Origin: Helicobacter saguini
Lineage (GTDB): Bacteria > Campylobacterota > Campylobacteria > Campylobacterales > Helicobacteraceae
Length of the DNA stretch: 64,000 nucleotides
Assembly (NCBI RefSeq): GCF_000762875.2
Contig: NZ_JRMP02000009.1
Coordinates: 1-64,000 of the forward strand
Direction: 5' to 3'
In this document: positions 55,479 through 64,000 of the stretch, in pieces
Numbering within the stretch: the stretch's first letter is position 1
Layout: each line of letters starts with the position of its first letter
Notes under the pieces: model-generated
Seen by the model: the letters and a program-made list of their open reading frames with translations, nothing else
Databases searched by the model: none
Told to the model about the DNA's origin: nothing
Translations under genes and position numbers: made by a program

Positions 55479-55491
55479 TAAATCTAAGATT

Positions 55492-56454
55492 CTATTTCCC
55501 TTTGCCAAGCGTGTGGTATGGCTTAAATGGATTTGAGCAAAATGAAAAGTAGCCACGCTGTCGCATTAGCTCGCGGCGAAGTTTTTCGTGTCGCTCGAAT
55601 TTGTCTCGTCCATGTAGCCAAAATAGGTTATTTATTAGCAAAAATTGTCCCACTGGCACGGGGAAACTTAGCTTATTCTTACTATTTTCTAGCGAGTCGC
55701 CCATATCAGCTAGATATGTCCCCTCCTCAAAGTCTTTTGGCTGGGCAAACTGGTCGATATAAAGCATCACAGGACGCCCATCACAATCTGTCTCAAATAC
55801 CGGGTGATACGCATCTTCTTTCACATTTTTACTTGGCGGGGCTGACCATTTCATCACGCGTTTTGCAAGGTGATGATTATAAAACTTATCCAAATCCTCC
55901 CACTCATCAAGGTGCAAAAGTTGGCTGTCACCGCCCTTCATATTCTGCTCGTCAATCTTATACATTAGCACATAATCAGTGACCTGATTTACATACGTAC
56001 CATCGTTGTGAAGCTCAAGTGGCTTTTGTGGTTGTCGCAGATAGCTATCGCTATTATCGGTATTTACCACCGCCCAGCGCGCATAAAATTTGCCCGTCAT
56101 ATCATCGAAGTTTGAACGCCCGACAAGATGCACAAACGCAGTAGCGATTTTTACCATATCATCGCCTTGCTCAACGCTATTTATGCCCTCTGGGTTAATC
56201 AAAAGTGCGCCTTGCTCTCTATTGCTTAAAGTGCGTTGCAAAAAGCCCTGCAGCTCGCCATTGCAAAGATTATTTAGAATCTGTGCTGCACGAAATCGCA
56301 AAAATGACTTGTATTCCAACGCCTGAACGGGATACTGCTCCATTTCTTTGAGAAAATCCTTAATCACCTTTTTGTTGAAAGTCACTTCCACTAATCTACT
56401 TGAAACCTGCGATGGAATCGCACTAAATTCCTTTGTTTCGACTATCTTTGACAT
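55492..56454 (-). CDS. glaH: Glutarate 2-hydroxylase (CsiD/GlaH family)
   Basis: This Fe(II)/2-oxoglutarate-dependent oxygenase hydroxylates glutarate to L-2-hydroxyglutarate in the lysine/glutarate pathway. The protein has 320 residues, the normal size. The metal ligands are HND in [12 protein letters not shown] and His in [10 protein letters not shown], with RRELMRQRG for 2-oxoglutarate. The match extends over the whole length ([33 protein letters not shown]). A strong ribosome site (AAAAGGAGTAAGAT) precedes the ATG. It lies downstream of an MHS-type transporter. The lhgO partner is not seen. Confidence 0.92.
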   Translation of the reverse strand: MSKIVETKEFSAIPSQVSSRLVEVTFNKKVIKDFLKEMEQYPVQALEYKSFLRFRAAQILNNLCNGELQGFLQRTLSNREQGALLINPEGINSVEQGDDMVKIATAFVHLVGRSNFDDMTGKFYARWAVVNTDNSDSYLRQPQKPLELHNDGTYVNQVTDYVLMYKIDEQNMKGGDSQLLHLDEWEDLDKFYNHHLAKRVMKWSAPPSKNVKEDAYHPVFETDCDGRPVMLYIDQFAQPKDFEEGTYLADMGDSLENSKNKLSFPVPVGQFLLINNLFWLHGRDKFERHEKLRRELMRQRGYFSFCSNPFKPYHTLGKGK

Positions 56455-56502
56455 ATCTTACTCCTTTTGCCCTTGTGAAATTTGCTTTTAGATTCTATTT
56501 TA

Positions 56503-56718
56503 AAGATTCGTCTTTCGGTTGGATTTTGCATTACAAACCAAAAGTTAGAATCTTTAGAATCTAAAGTTTGAAATCGTTATAGATTCCAAAATTTAAATGC
56601 TAAAAAATTATGGAATATAGAATCTTAGAAATTATAGAATCTAGATTCTATGAAAGTAAGCCTAAAGCTCACCCACCACCCTTTTATATGGATAAAATCC
56701 AACCGGAAGACGAATCTT
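56503..56718. repeat. Inverted repeat between the transporter gene and glaH
   Basis: Arms of 25 bp (AAGATTCGTCTTTCGGTTGGATTTT at 56503-56527, given here by its ends AAGATTCGTCTT and GGTTGGATTTT, and its inverse at 56694-56718) differ at one position. The right arm reaches the stop codon of the transporter gene. Between them are several octamer palindromes and a CACCCACCACCC word. It could be a small mobile element or a processing hairpin between the two genes. Confidence 0.7.
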
Positions 56719-58325
56719 CACACGTCATTTTGTTTTTCTAACTCTGTCTCCTTTGGTATATTAATCGCCACTAACACACAGCAAAATAAAAAAAACATCA
56801 TATAAATAAAGTAGCCTTGCTCACTAAGCCCAAGCGTTAGAATCTGTGTTTGCCCATCGACTACCTCGCTACCATAAGGTCCGCCAGATTTAAACCATAA
56901 CGCAACTGAAGGCACCGTCCCGCCAAACATCGCTACTGCCATAGCATAAGGCAGCCCCGTGCCAAGCGCTCGCACCTTTTCAGGAAACAAAGTCGCCTTT
57001 GCAATACCCGCGATACTCGTATAAAAGCCAGAAATCACCACACCCACAGCGATAAAAATAAACGCCATAAAACCACTATTAATCGCACCATTTGGACCAC
57101 AGGCAATAATCGCACTCATAAGCGGATACACGCTTAAAAAGCCTAGCACTGAAAAGATTCCAAGCATTTTTCGCACACCGATTTTGTCGCCTAGCATCCC
57201 CATAAAAGGCTGCAAACACATCGCAAAGCCCAAGCTACAAAGGGCAATCATCCTTGCATCTTCGCTAGAAAAGTTCGCCGATTTCGCCAAAAAAGTATTC
57301 ATATAAGTCGTAAAATTATAGTAGCACATCGAGCCTGCCGCAGTTAGTCCAAAGACCAAAAGGCAGTATTTGCGATATTGCCAAAGGGCTTTTAGCGAGC
57401 CTTTTTGCTCATCTTTTTTATGCAGCTCTTTTGCACTCTCATGCATTTTTGCGCGTAAAAATAGTGAGCCAAGTGCCAAGATTCCAGCCAAAGCAAACAA
57501 ATATCGCCACGCGTAATCTTTCATTACCGCTTCGCCAAAATATTCTACCGCGAGCCAAACGCAAAGGAGTGCGGCAAATTGCGCAGCGATTAATGTTACA
57601 TATTGAAACGATGAGAAAAAGCCCCTGTTACCTTTTGTAGCCATTTCACTAATATAAGTCGCCACAAGTCCGCCCTCACCGCCAACTGACAAGCCCTGAA
57701 TCATTCGCGCTAAAGTTAGCAAAATCGGCGCCCAAACACCGATACTCTCCCTGCTAGGAATAGCCGCAATCATAAAATTCCCACAACTCATCAAAATAAT
57801 CGCATAAATCATCGCCTTTTGCCGACCGATTTTATCCCCCAAAGTGCCAAAAATAAGGCTGCCGATAGGTCGCATAAAAAAGCCCACAGCAAAGATTCCA
57901 AAGGTCACAATTAGCCCTAAAATATCATCGCTTGTGTTAGTAAAATGATGCGACATATACGCCGCCAAACTCACATAAATATAAAAGTCAAACCACTCGA
58001 CAAAATTGCCAGAACTAGCCGCTAGAATGGAGCGAATGCGCTGTGATTTTGTGAGATTTTGCGTTTGATTTTGAGCGTTAGAATCTTCGTAGTTTCCGCT
58101 ATTTCCATTAAAGTTTCCGTTGTTTCCATTTCCACCATTTCTATCGTTAAAGCCGCCATTTCTATTATTAAAGCCGCCACTTCCACCACTCAATCCGCCG
58201 TGATTTAGGTTTCCACTATTTCCACTGCCTAGATTTCCACTTTGATTATTTCCACCGATTGCCACACCAGCGGTATGCTCGATATTAGAATCTAGATTTT
58301 GCTCTTTTAGTTGCAAAGTTTGCAT
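56718..58325 (-). CDS. MFS transporter of the metabolite:H+ symporter type
   Basis: The protein has 535 residues with 12 membrane helices and the MHS/KgtP-ProP signatures: GNFVEWFDFYIYVSLAAYMS, RPIGSLIFGTLGDKIGRQKAM and ARMIQGLSVGGEGG. Family substrates are organic acids such as 2-oxoglutarate or citrate, or betaine. The position before glaH suggests uptake of a dicarboxylate such as 2-oxoglutarate or glutarate, which is inference. An N-terminal extension of about 75 residues is rich in Gly and Asn (GGFNNRNGGFNDRNGG), unlike the octamer strings elsewhere. Confidence 0.88.
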   Translation of the reverse strand: MQTLQLKEQNLDSNIEHTAGVAIGGNNQSGNLGSGNSGNLNHGGLSGGSGGFNNRNGGFNDRNGGNGNNGNFNGNSGNYEDSNAQNQTQNLTKSQRIRSILAASSGNFVEWFDFYIYVSLAAYMSHHFTNTSDDILGLIVTFGIFAVGFFMRPIGSLIFGTLGDKIGRQKAMIYAIILMSCGNFMIAAIPSRESIGVWAPILLTLARMIQGLSVGGEGGLVATYISEMATKGNRGFFSSFQYVTLIAAQFAALLCVWLAVEYFGEAVMKDYAWRYLFALAGILALGSLFLRAKMHESAKELHKKDEQKGSLKALWQYRKYCLLVFGLTAAGSMCYYNFTTYMNTFLAKSANFSSEDARMIALCSLGFAMCLQPFMGMLGDKIGVRKMLGIFSVLGFLSVYPLMSAIIACGPNGAINSGFMAFIFIAVGVVISGFYTSIAGIAKATLFPEKVRALGTGLPYAMAVAMFGGTVPSVALWFKSGGPYGSEVVDGQTQILTLGLSEQGYFIYMMFFLFCCVLVAINIPKETELEKQNDV

Positions 58326-58507
58326 ATTTTTTCCTTAGTAAATTTGTTGTAATTTATAGAATCTAGATTCTAAAATTTTCCTTTTTAAGTATTTCAATAG
58401 TAGTAAGAATTTGCATTTAAATCAATGATTTTTCACTAATTTGATGTTTTTTTATCATTTATGACAATTTTTGCTAAAATAGCGTTACATTTTTACACAC
58501 CGCTGTA

Positions 58508-58604
58508 TTTTTTAGCTAAAAAATTATAGAATCTATAACTTTCAAATCCCAACCCCAAAACCCCAAACGTCACAATTTGTAACATAAAAGTATTGTTTCA
58601 TTTA
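58508..58604 (+). repeat. Left direct repeat of the dynamin-like cassette
   Basis: TTTTTTAGCTAAAAAATTAT, then AGAATCTATAACTTT, then CCCCAA...AAACGTCACAATTTGTAA, and TTTCATTTA near the end. The same order recurs at 60629-60723, on the other side of the three genes, with a deletion of a few bases and scattered changes. The 300 bp before 58627 hold nothing else that I recognise. Confidence 0.8.
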
Positions 58605-58701
58605 GTTACATTTTTTCAAAAAATCTATGAATTTCATAAAAACCCTTGACAAAGCTTTTTTTTTGTATCATAGAATCTATTTATTTAAAAAAGGAAATAA
58701 A

Positions 58702-59193
58702 ATGAGTGCAATTTATGAATCTTGCAAGTGTAATAATGATAGCGTATCGGTATTTTGCAAAGAATGTGGGAGTATTATTAGCAAAGATAATAGCAAAGAG
58801 TATGATATAAATTTGCTAGAAAATATGCAAAAAGAGTGCAAGGAATATGCGAGATATACGCAAGATTCTATAAAAAATATTACTTTTGCTTCGCCCTTGC
58901 CAAGTTTAGATAATGAATTTAGTAAATTTGCAAAAATTAAAAAACTTTTAGAAATTTATAAAAACAAACTTCAAGAGAATGAAATGATTAATTATCATAT
59001 TAATGAAATTACTAAATTTTTACAAAGAGATAATACATTTCAAATTGCCTTTGTAGGTCTTATAAAAGCCGGGAAAAGCACTCTAATAAATGCAATGCTA
59101 AAGCAAAACTATGCAAGTATGAAAGTAGAGCCAGAGACTGCGGCATTAACTAAATTTAAATATGAAATTTTTGAAAAATATTTTAGGCGGTAA
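58702..59193 (+). CDS. N-terminal part of a dynamin-like GTPase, truncated
   Basis: I start at ATG 58702 (MSAIYESC), behind AAAAAAGGAAATAAA. The protein has 163 residues. It begins with a small zinc-binding pattern (CKCNNDSVSVFCKEC), continues with a helix, and ends soon after the P-loop IAFVGLIKAGKSTLINAML and a switch-I-like threonine (ETAALTKFKYE). The G3 (DxPG) and G4 (N/TKxD) motifs are absent. The frame then breaks into IFEKYFRR and stops, while the next gene starts in another frame 31 bp earlier. It looks like a truncated GTPase, by deletion, or one split from its tail. Bacterial dynamin-like proteins reshape membranes and some act against phage. Confidence 0.65.
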   Translation: MSAIYESCKCNNDSVSVFCKECGSIISKDNSKEYDINLLENMQKECKEYARYTQDSIKNITFASPLPSLDNEFSKFAKIKKLLEIYKNKLQENEMINYHINEITKFLQRDNTFQIAFVGLIKAGKSTLINAMLKQNYASMKVEPETAALTKFKYEIFEKYFRR

Positions 59194-59845
59194 AAAACGC
59201 CCACAACAAGTAATCAAAGAAATACGTTTTGTAGATTCTAAACCACCATATACAAGAGATGATAGAATCTTAGATGAAGATTCTATAAAAAAAATAGAAA
59301 ATATTGTTGATAATGCTACTAAACCATTAAAAGATTATCTTAACAAAAAATATAAAAAACAATCAAAACCAAGTATAGAAGAAATAACAAAAAGACTTCA
59401 ACTCAAAAATCAAGCAATAAATAAAATTACGCCTATAATAGAATCTTATAAACAAACACATAATAAACTAATAAATCATATCAAAAATCTTAATAATGAT
59501 ATAGATTTATCTCAAATAGAAAGTAATTATAAAAAAGAATTAGAAAATATAAAAAATGATTTACCAAACGAAATAAATATTAATTTTAAGCCTGATAGAA
59601 TCTTTCAAAGAACAATAAACAAACTGAATAATAATTTACAACACAGCATAGATTCTATAAAAGAAAAAATAAAACTACATTTAGATAATAAAAAATCATC
59701 ATATACAAACAATCAAAAAATCTTAAATGATTTTACTAACAATAGTGATATACAAAGCAAAAAAATAAAGCAGTTAGAACTATCAAAAGATATTTTTGTA
59801 TATGAAAATATACTTTTAAATACCAAAAATATAGCAAAGGATTAA
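59162..59845 (+). CDS. Helical protein, probable dynamin-like tail segment
   Basis: The protein has 227 residues, nearly all charged helix, with no recognisable motif. The N-terminus (MKFLKNILGGKKRPQQ) has no ribosome site and overlaps the previous gene by 32 bp, so it may be the remaining part of the GTPase gene after a deletion. Its end (QLELSKDIFVYENILLNTKNI) resembles the end of the next protein (QLHLAKTMFIESNTLFNICDN), so the two are distant paralogs. Function unknown. Confidence 0.5.
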   Translation: MKFLKNILGGKKRPQQVIKEIRFVDSKPPYTRDDRILDEDSIKKIENIVDNATKPLKDYLNKKYKKQSKPSIEEITKRLQLKNQAINKITPIIESYKQTHNKLINHIKNLNNDIDLSQIESNYKKELENIKNDLPNEININFKPDRIFQRTINKLNNNLQHSIDSIKEKIKLHLDNKKSSYTNNQKILNDFTNNSDIQSKKIKQLELSKDIFVYENILLNTKNIAKD

Positions 59846-59846
59846 C

Positions 59847-60614
59847 ATGGCATTTCCATTTTTAAAAATATTATCCACCGCTGCTGCTGCCCTGCCTTTA
59901 ATACCAAAGATAATAAAGGGCGTGAAAGCGACATTTGATACGATAAAAGAAACATTTTTTAGCGATAATAAAAAGCATAAACAAAATGTAATAGAGATTG
60001 AGAATAAAGTCATAGAATCTAAGCCCATAGATGTAAAAACCGCCAAATTAATAGAAATAAGTGATATAAATAATATATTAAACGAATACAAAAATAAAGA
60101 AATACAAGGGGCAAAAGAGTTAGAAAATAGCCTAATTAATATGTTTCAAACACAAATAAATATAGTTATAGAATCTCTAAATAATCATATTAATACAAGC
60201 AAACTAAAACGTTTAAAAAGTGAGATTCACACGCATTTACAAGGACATATTACTAAATTTATTAGTAGTGAAATTAGTCTCAATAATAAAGAATGTGCTA
60301 AGATTCTAAACATAGTAGATAATCACACTCGCAGCATTTCTATGAGAAAATTTATTAATAAAAAATATATAGAATCAATAAAAATTATCAAAGATAAATA
60401 TTCACAAATCCTGCATAATCTCTCGCAAAATATTAAAGATTCTATAGAATCTAATATTAATATGCAAAAAACTCGCCTAAACTTCGCCCTTAACACGCTA
60501 AATAATACTTCAAACATTTCAAATATAAAACAAAAACAAACCGCTCAACTACACCTTGCCAAAACAATGTTTATAGAATCTAATACACTATTTAATATTT
60601 GTGATAACTCTTAG
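59847..60614 (+). CDS. Helical protein with hydrophobic N-terminal segment, dynamin-cassette partner
   Basis: The protein has 255 residues and starts 2 bases after the stop of the previous gene, with AAAGGATTAAC as ribosome site. It has a short hydrophobic segment (FPFLKILSTAAAALPLIPKI), like the membrane paddle region of dynamin-like proteins, and long amphipathic helices. The C-terminus matches that of the preceding protein. No catalytic motif. A membrane role together with the GTPase fragment is inferred. Confidence 0.55.
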   Translation: MAFPFLKILSTAAAALPLIPKIIKGVKATFDTIKETFFSDNKKHKQNVIEIENKVIESKPIDVKTAKLIEISDINNILNEYKNKEIQGAKELENSLINMFQTQINIVIESLNNHINTSKLKRLKSEIHTHLQGHITKFISSEISLNNKECAKILNIVDNHTRSISMRKFINKKYIESIKIIKDKYSQILHNLSQNIKDSIESNINMQKTRLNFALNTLNNTSNISNIKQKQTAQLHLAKTMFIESNTLFNICDNS

Positions 60615-60628
60615 CAAAAATATTCATG

Positions 60629-60723
60629 TTTTTTAGCTAAAAAATTATAGAATCTATAACTTTTAGATTCCACCCCCAACTCCAAAACGTCACAATTTGT
60701 AATATTAAAAAATACTTCATTTA
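60629..60723 (+). repeat. Right direct repeat of the dynamin-like cassette
   Basis: It begins with TTTTTTAGCTAAAAAATTAT and continues with AGAATCTATAACTTT, a C-rich piece and AAAACGTCACAATTTGTAA, as in 58508-58604. The remaining 200 bp to purC are AT-rich with nothing recognised. Confidence 0.8.
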
Positions 60724-60921
60724 CCCTAAAAACTCCAACAAACAAGCATTAAGATAAAATCCAACATAACAACTGGGACTTTTGTAATTAATGTTAGATA
60801 TTTCTATAGTTTCTATATTTAATAATTTTACTATTCAAAAATTAGAATTTTTAGAATATAAGTGCAATGTGAGAATATATGACATCTACTCACAGGTTTG
60901 ATTGTTTTTATAATTAATGTA

Positions 60922-61815
60922 TCAATTAGTTTTTAGTCGCTCTAAAACCTCTTTATACGCGCTAACAACATTGCCTAGATTTTGGCGGAAAATGTCCTTA
61001 TCCATTTTTTTATTTGTCTTTTTATCCCACAAACGACAGCTATCAGGGCTAATCTCATCGGCTAGTAAAATCTCGCCCTTATAATGACTATTCTTGCACG
61101 AATTACCGCTAAACGCACTCAAAGAGCGACCAAATTCGAGCTTAAAATCAATCAAATTTAGCCCAGCTTTATCAAAATATTCACGCAAAATTTCATTAAC
61201 TTTTAACGCAGAAAGTTTCAATATTTCTAACTCTTTGCTACTTGCAATGCCCATCATAAGACAATGCGAGTGCGTGATTATCGGGTCGCCCAAACTATCA
61301 TCTTTGTAGTAAAACTCCACAAGTGGCGAATGCAACGGCGTATCCTTTATGACTAGCCCTTCTTTTATCCCAAGCCGCTTAGTTAGGCTGCCTGTCGCGA
61401 TATTTCGCACGACCACTTCAATGGGAATAATTTCCACTTTTGAACATAACATAATATTAGAATCTAAAGTCGCAATGTGATGTGTTTTTACACCCTTGCT
61501 TTCAAGTAAATTGAAAATTTGCGTTGAAATCTGGCAATTTAACGCGCCCTTGCCACTTTCGCTACTTTTTTTCTGTGCATTAAACGCGGTCAAATCATCT
61601 TTAAAATACGCCAAAACAACATCTTGCGGATTAATTTTTAGGCTAGATTCTATAGCTTTATTAGAATCATTCGCACTAGATTCTATATTTTTAGAATTAT
61701 TTTTAGAATCTTGCAATTTAGATTCTATTGCTTTCATAGAATCTTGCGTAACCTTGTAAAGCCGCTTGCCTTTCCCTTCATACAATAGATTTTCTTTTTT
61801 TATTAAGTCCTGCAT
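60922..61815 (-). CDS. purC: SAICAR synthetase with repeat insertion
   Basis: PurC joins CAIR and aspartate using ATP in purine synthesis. Signatures are [13 protein letters not shown], then [18 protein letters not shown] and [13 protein letters not shown]. The protein has 297 residues against about 240. The excess is one block at about residues 25-75 (ESKLQDSNNSK-type strings) in the beta-hairpin region after the glycine-rich loop, before [16 protein letters not shown] ribosome site (AAAGGACAATT) precedes the ATG. Confidence 0.95.
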   Translation of the reverse strand: MQDLIKKENLLYEGKGKRLYKVTQDSMKAIESKLQDSKNNSKNIESSANDSNKAIESSLKINPQDVVLAYFKDDLTAFNAQKKSSESGKGALNCQISTQIFNLLESKGVKTHHIATLDSNIMLCSKVEIIPIEVVVRNIATGSLTKRLGIKEGLVIKDTPLHSPLVEFYYKDDSLGDPIITHSHCLMMGIASSKELEILKLSALKVNEILREYFDKAGLNLIDFKLEFGRSLSAFSGNSCKNSHYKGEILLADEISPDSCRLWDKKTNKKMDKDIFRQNLGNVVSAYKEVLERLKTN

Positions 61816-61837
61816 AATTGTCCTTTGAAATTAGATT

Positions 61838-62785
61838 CTATAAATATCGCCTTGAACCTTTGTAATTTTTGACCCAATATGAGCTATGCAAATTATCGAT
61901 TTTAACAAACTTGCCGCGACCTGGTGCGTGGATAAATTTGCCATTGCCGATGTAGATTCCCACATGATTTACGCCCTTGCCATTATTTGTGAAAAAGACT
62001 AAATCGCCCACTTGAATGTCCTTTTTTGGCACAAATTTCCCCGTGTTAAACTGCTCAATTGAGCGGCGTGGCAAATCTAAGCCATTTAGCCGATACACCG
62101 CGCGCACAAGCCCACTGCAATCAAAGCCGCTGCTGCTCTCCCCGCCCCATTTATAAGGCACGCCAAGATAGCTGTGCGCGTGTTTTACAAGGCTATCGCG
62201 GACATTTTTGGTGATATTATCGGCGTCTTTTTTCGCACTTGTAGTTTTAGATTCTGTAACTTTTGGCTTAGAAATATTAGGATTATTAGTAGTTTTAGAA
62301 TCTTTAGAATCTAAACTCTTTTTTAGTGAATTTATCGCATAACTTTGCGGCGTGATTAAGAAAAAATCATCAATTAGTCGCTGTGCCTGCAGTTTTGCCG
62401 CACTCTCTCGCGCCTGTGCTTCGTTTAAAAAATTGCCAAAACGCACTTTATACATATCATTTTCTTTGAAAAAAAACGCATCAAGCCCCTTTTTATTCAA
62501 ATAATCCGCCAAATTCCCAGCGTTTTTTATGTCCTTAAAACTGCCGACTTGTATGCTGTAGGCGAGATTTTTCACACCAGAATCTTTAGATTCTATAGTC
62601 ACGTTTTTAGAATCTTGAGTTTTAGATTCTATAACTTTTGCCTTAGAATCATTAGGATTTTTAGAATCTTTTTTAGCAAATTCTTTAATATTTTCCTTTT
62701 TTACCATTTTGTCATCAGCACATAAAGGACTTAAAATCATGCTCAAAATACAAGATAAAATGAGAATATAACGCAAAATTTTCAT
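61838..62785 (-). CDS. SPOR-domain NlpC/P60 peptidoglycan hydrolase
   Basis: The protein has 315 residues: a signal peptide (LRYILILSCILSMILSPLCA), an octamer-encoded linker, a SPOR domain (YSIQVGSFKDIKNAGNLADYL ... VRFGNF), a second linker and an NlpC/P60 domain. The catalytic Cys is in GFDCSGLVRAVY, with His in VNHVGIYIG and FIHAPG. Such enzymes cut stem peptides in the periplasm; SPOR binds denuded glycan at division sites. It follows a paralog (62898-63815) in the same orientation. Confidence 0.92.
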   Translation of the reverse strand: MKILRYILILSCILSMILSPLCADDKMVKKENIKEFAKKDSKNPNDSKAKVIESKTQDSKNVTIESKDSGVKNLAYSIQVGSFKDIKNAGNLADYLNKKGLDAFFFKENDMYKVRFGNFLNEAQARESAAKLQAQRLIDDFFLITPQSYAINSLKKSLDSKDSKTTNNPNISKPKVTESKTTSAKKDADNITKNVRDSLVKHAHSYLGVPYKWGGESSSGFDCSGLVRAVYRLNGLDLPRRSIEQFNTGKFVPKKDIQVGDLVFFTNNGKGVNHVGIYIGNGKFIHAPGRGKFVKIDNLHSSYWVKNYKGSRRYL

Positions 62786-62897
62786 TACACAACCTTAAAA
62801 TTTACATTGCAATTTTATCATTTAAGTGTGAATTTTATAACGTTTATTGTGCAATGTTTATAAGTAAAAACCTTTAAAATTCTAAACAATATAGAAT

Positions 62898-63815
62898 CTA
62901 CTTTAGATATTTCCTTGCACCTTTATAAATTTTTCTCCATTCCTCATCTTGTAAATTATCTATTTGCACACTTTTGCCTTTGCCTGGTGCGTGGATAAAC
63001 TTATTATCTCCTATGTAGATTCCAACGTGATTTATACTTTGAGATTTATTTTCAACAAAAAATACCAAATCACCTGGTTGTATTTCACTAAATGGAACAT
63101 AATAACCCACCATAGATTGCTCTCTGCTTGTTCTTGGTAAATTTAATCCATTCAATTTATATACCGCTCTAGTCAATCCACTAGAATCAAATCCGCTAGA
63201 GTTACTTCCACCCCATTTATAAGGGACTCCTAAGTATTGTTTTGCATCATTTACTATTTTTTGTCGTACAGGTGAGATGTCATTTTGGGTTTCATTTTGT
63301 GCTATTTGTGTTTGTGTAATAGTTTTATTGTCTTTATTATGTGTCTCGGTAGTTGGTGGCATAATTTCATCTAGATTTATATCTTCGAGTATAACTTCGT
63401 CTTTTTGTGTATTATTAGCAATATTTTGGCTTTCATTTTCAATAGTTTCTATTACTACCTCATCACTTTCTACTATTACAGAATCTGTTTGTGTCGTAGG
63501 ATTATTAATTAAATAAGTATCTGGACTTACAATATAAAAATCATCGATAATATTTCGCTCTAATAATTTTAAGGCTTCATTTCTAGCCTCTTGCTTACTT
63601 GAATAGTTACCAAATCGCACTTTATACATTCCATCTTCTTTAAAGAAAAAGGCATCAAGCCCTTTTTTATTTAGTGAATCTGACAAATTACCAGCATTTT
63701 CAAGACTTTTAAAGCTGCCTACTTGTATGCTATACATAATGTTTGTAATGCCATTTTCTGCATATAAAAACATACTCAATACAAAAACACTCACTAACAA
63801 AAGTATTTTTTTCAT
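62898..63815 (-). CDS. SPOR-NlpC/P60 paralog with catalytic Cys replaced by Ser
   Basis: The protein has 305 residues with the same order as its neighbour: signal peptide (ILLLVSVFVLSMFLYA), SPOR domain (YSIQVGSFKSLENAGNL), linker, NlpC/P60 domain (GVPYKWGGSNSSGFD). The linker lacks DSK strings and is instead acidic (DEVILEDINLDEI). The nucleophile motif reads GFDSSGLTRAVY, so the catalytic Cys is Ser. The two histidines remain (INHVGIYIG, FIHAPG). It is probably inactive as a hydrolase and may bind peptidoglycan or regulate the neighbour. The Ser codon creates GATTCTA. Confidence 0.9.
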   Translation of the reverse strand: MKKILLLVSVFVLSMFLYAENGITNIMYSIQVGSFKSLENAGNLSDSLNKKGLDAFFFKEDGMYKVRFGNYSSKQEARNEALKLLERNIIDDFYIVSPDTYLINNPTTQTDSVIVESDEVVIETIENESQNIANNTQKDEVILEDINLDEIMPPTTETHNKDNKTITQTQIAQNETQNDISPVRQKIVNDAKQYLGVPYKWGGSNSSGFDSSGLTRAVYKLNGLNLPRTSREQSMVGYYVPFSEIQPGDLVFFVENKSQSINHVGIYIGDNKFIHAPGKGKSVQIDNLQDEEWRKIYKGARKYLK

Positions 63816-63957
63816 ATCAATCCTTTGAAGTAAAATTTTTAGAATCTTAACATTTAAATTTTAAGTTTTTTGAATTTAATATTTTAATATTACATTATCA
63901 TTATGTAAGTTTTATAATTGCGTATTATAATTTTACTTTTACAAATTAGAGGTTTCA

Positions 63958-64000
63958 ATGAAAATTGTTTATTTATTTATATGTTTTATAGGTTTAATGT
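63958..64000 (+). CDS. Start of a gene cut by the window edge
   Basis: An ATG behind AGAGG begins MKIVYLFICFIGLM, a signal-peptide-like start, and runs open to the end of the window. The 140 bp before it are AT-rich and divergent from the SPOR-NlpC paralog. Confidence 0.4.
   Translation, partial: MKIVYLFICFIGLM

Noticed and set aside
58508-60723. Retron or other reverse-transcriptase system in the repeat-flanked cassette
   Set aside because: No reverse-transcriptase motif (such as YADD) occurs in any of the three proteins.

Overview
The window is AT-rich chromosomal DNA of a Campylobacterota bacterium, almost certainly a Helicobacter of the enterohepatic type. The evidence is an F1Fo-ATPase operon with paired b and b' subunits behind parB, a nuoJKLMN block, flavin-dependent ThyX, an HP0242-like DUF2018 protein, RNase Y next to 5-formyl-THF cyclo-ligase, a cysteine-paired Sel1 (Hcp-like) protein, a DUF493 protein, and consistent Shine-Dalgarno and TATAAT -10 usage. 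The strongest overall signal is an octamer, TAGAATCT / AGATTCTA (often joined as the palindrome TAGAATCTAGATTCTA), repeated at very high density in both coding and intergenic DNA. In proteins it reads as DSK, IES, ESK or RFY strings, which swell many housekeeping enzymes.

Layout. 0.2-1.9 kb: a DUF285/BspA-like repeat protein. 1.5-9.3 kb (minus): atpC, an array of three long hairpins, then atpD-G-A-H-F-F' and parB, with no parA. 9.7-18.2 kb (minus): nuoN-M-L, a repeat-built ORF, nuoK, nuoJ and a small secreted protein, without nuoA-I. 18.4-36.4 kb: mixed housekeeping genes, including tRNA-Ser, a Fur/PerR regulator, a UvrD helicase, a CinA-domain protein, a GspE-like ATPase, thyX, rny, cyclo-ligase, a MoaC-like protein, hisH, an LptF/G permease and a saccharopine-dehydrogenase-type enzyme.

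36.4-41.4 kb is an accessory island. It holds a broken IS1595-type transposase, a broken restriction-type endonuclease, two unknown secreted proteins and three copies of a repeat of about 300 bp. Each repeat encodes, on the minus strand, a hydrophobic peptide of 19-20 residues whose ribosome site lies in a structurally conserved hairpin. A candidate antisense promoter lies inside each small ORF. This has the architecture of a type I toxin-antitoxin system (compare AapA/IsoA and Ibs/Sib) and is the best candidate here for an undescribed system.

41.4-53 kb: obgE, an Hcp-like protein, a nitrilase-fold protein, two outer-membrane proteins, an S4 protein, ribD, der and degenerate genes. 53-58.3 kb: rplJ-rplL (without rpoBC), gmd, then glaH with an MHS-type transporter. 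58.5-60.7 kb: a cassette with a truncated dynamin-like GTPase and two helical proteins, flanked by direct repeats of about 95 bp. 60.9-64 kb: purC and two SPOR-NlpC/P60 wall-hydrolase paralogs, one of which has lost its catalytic cysteine, then the start of a further gene.
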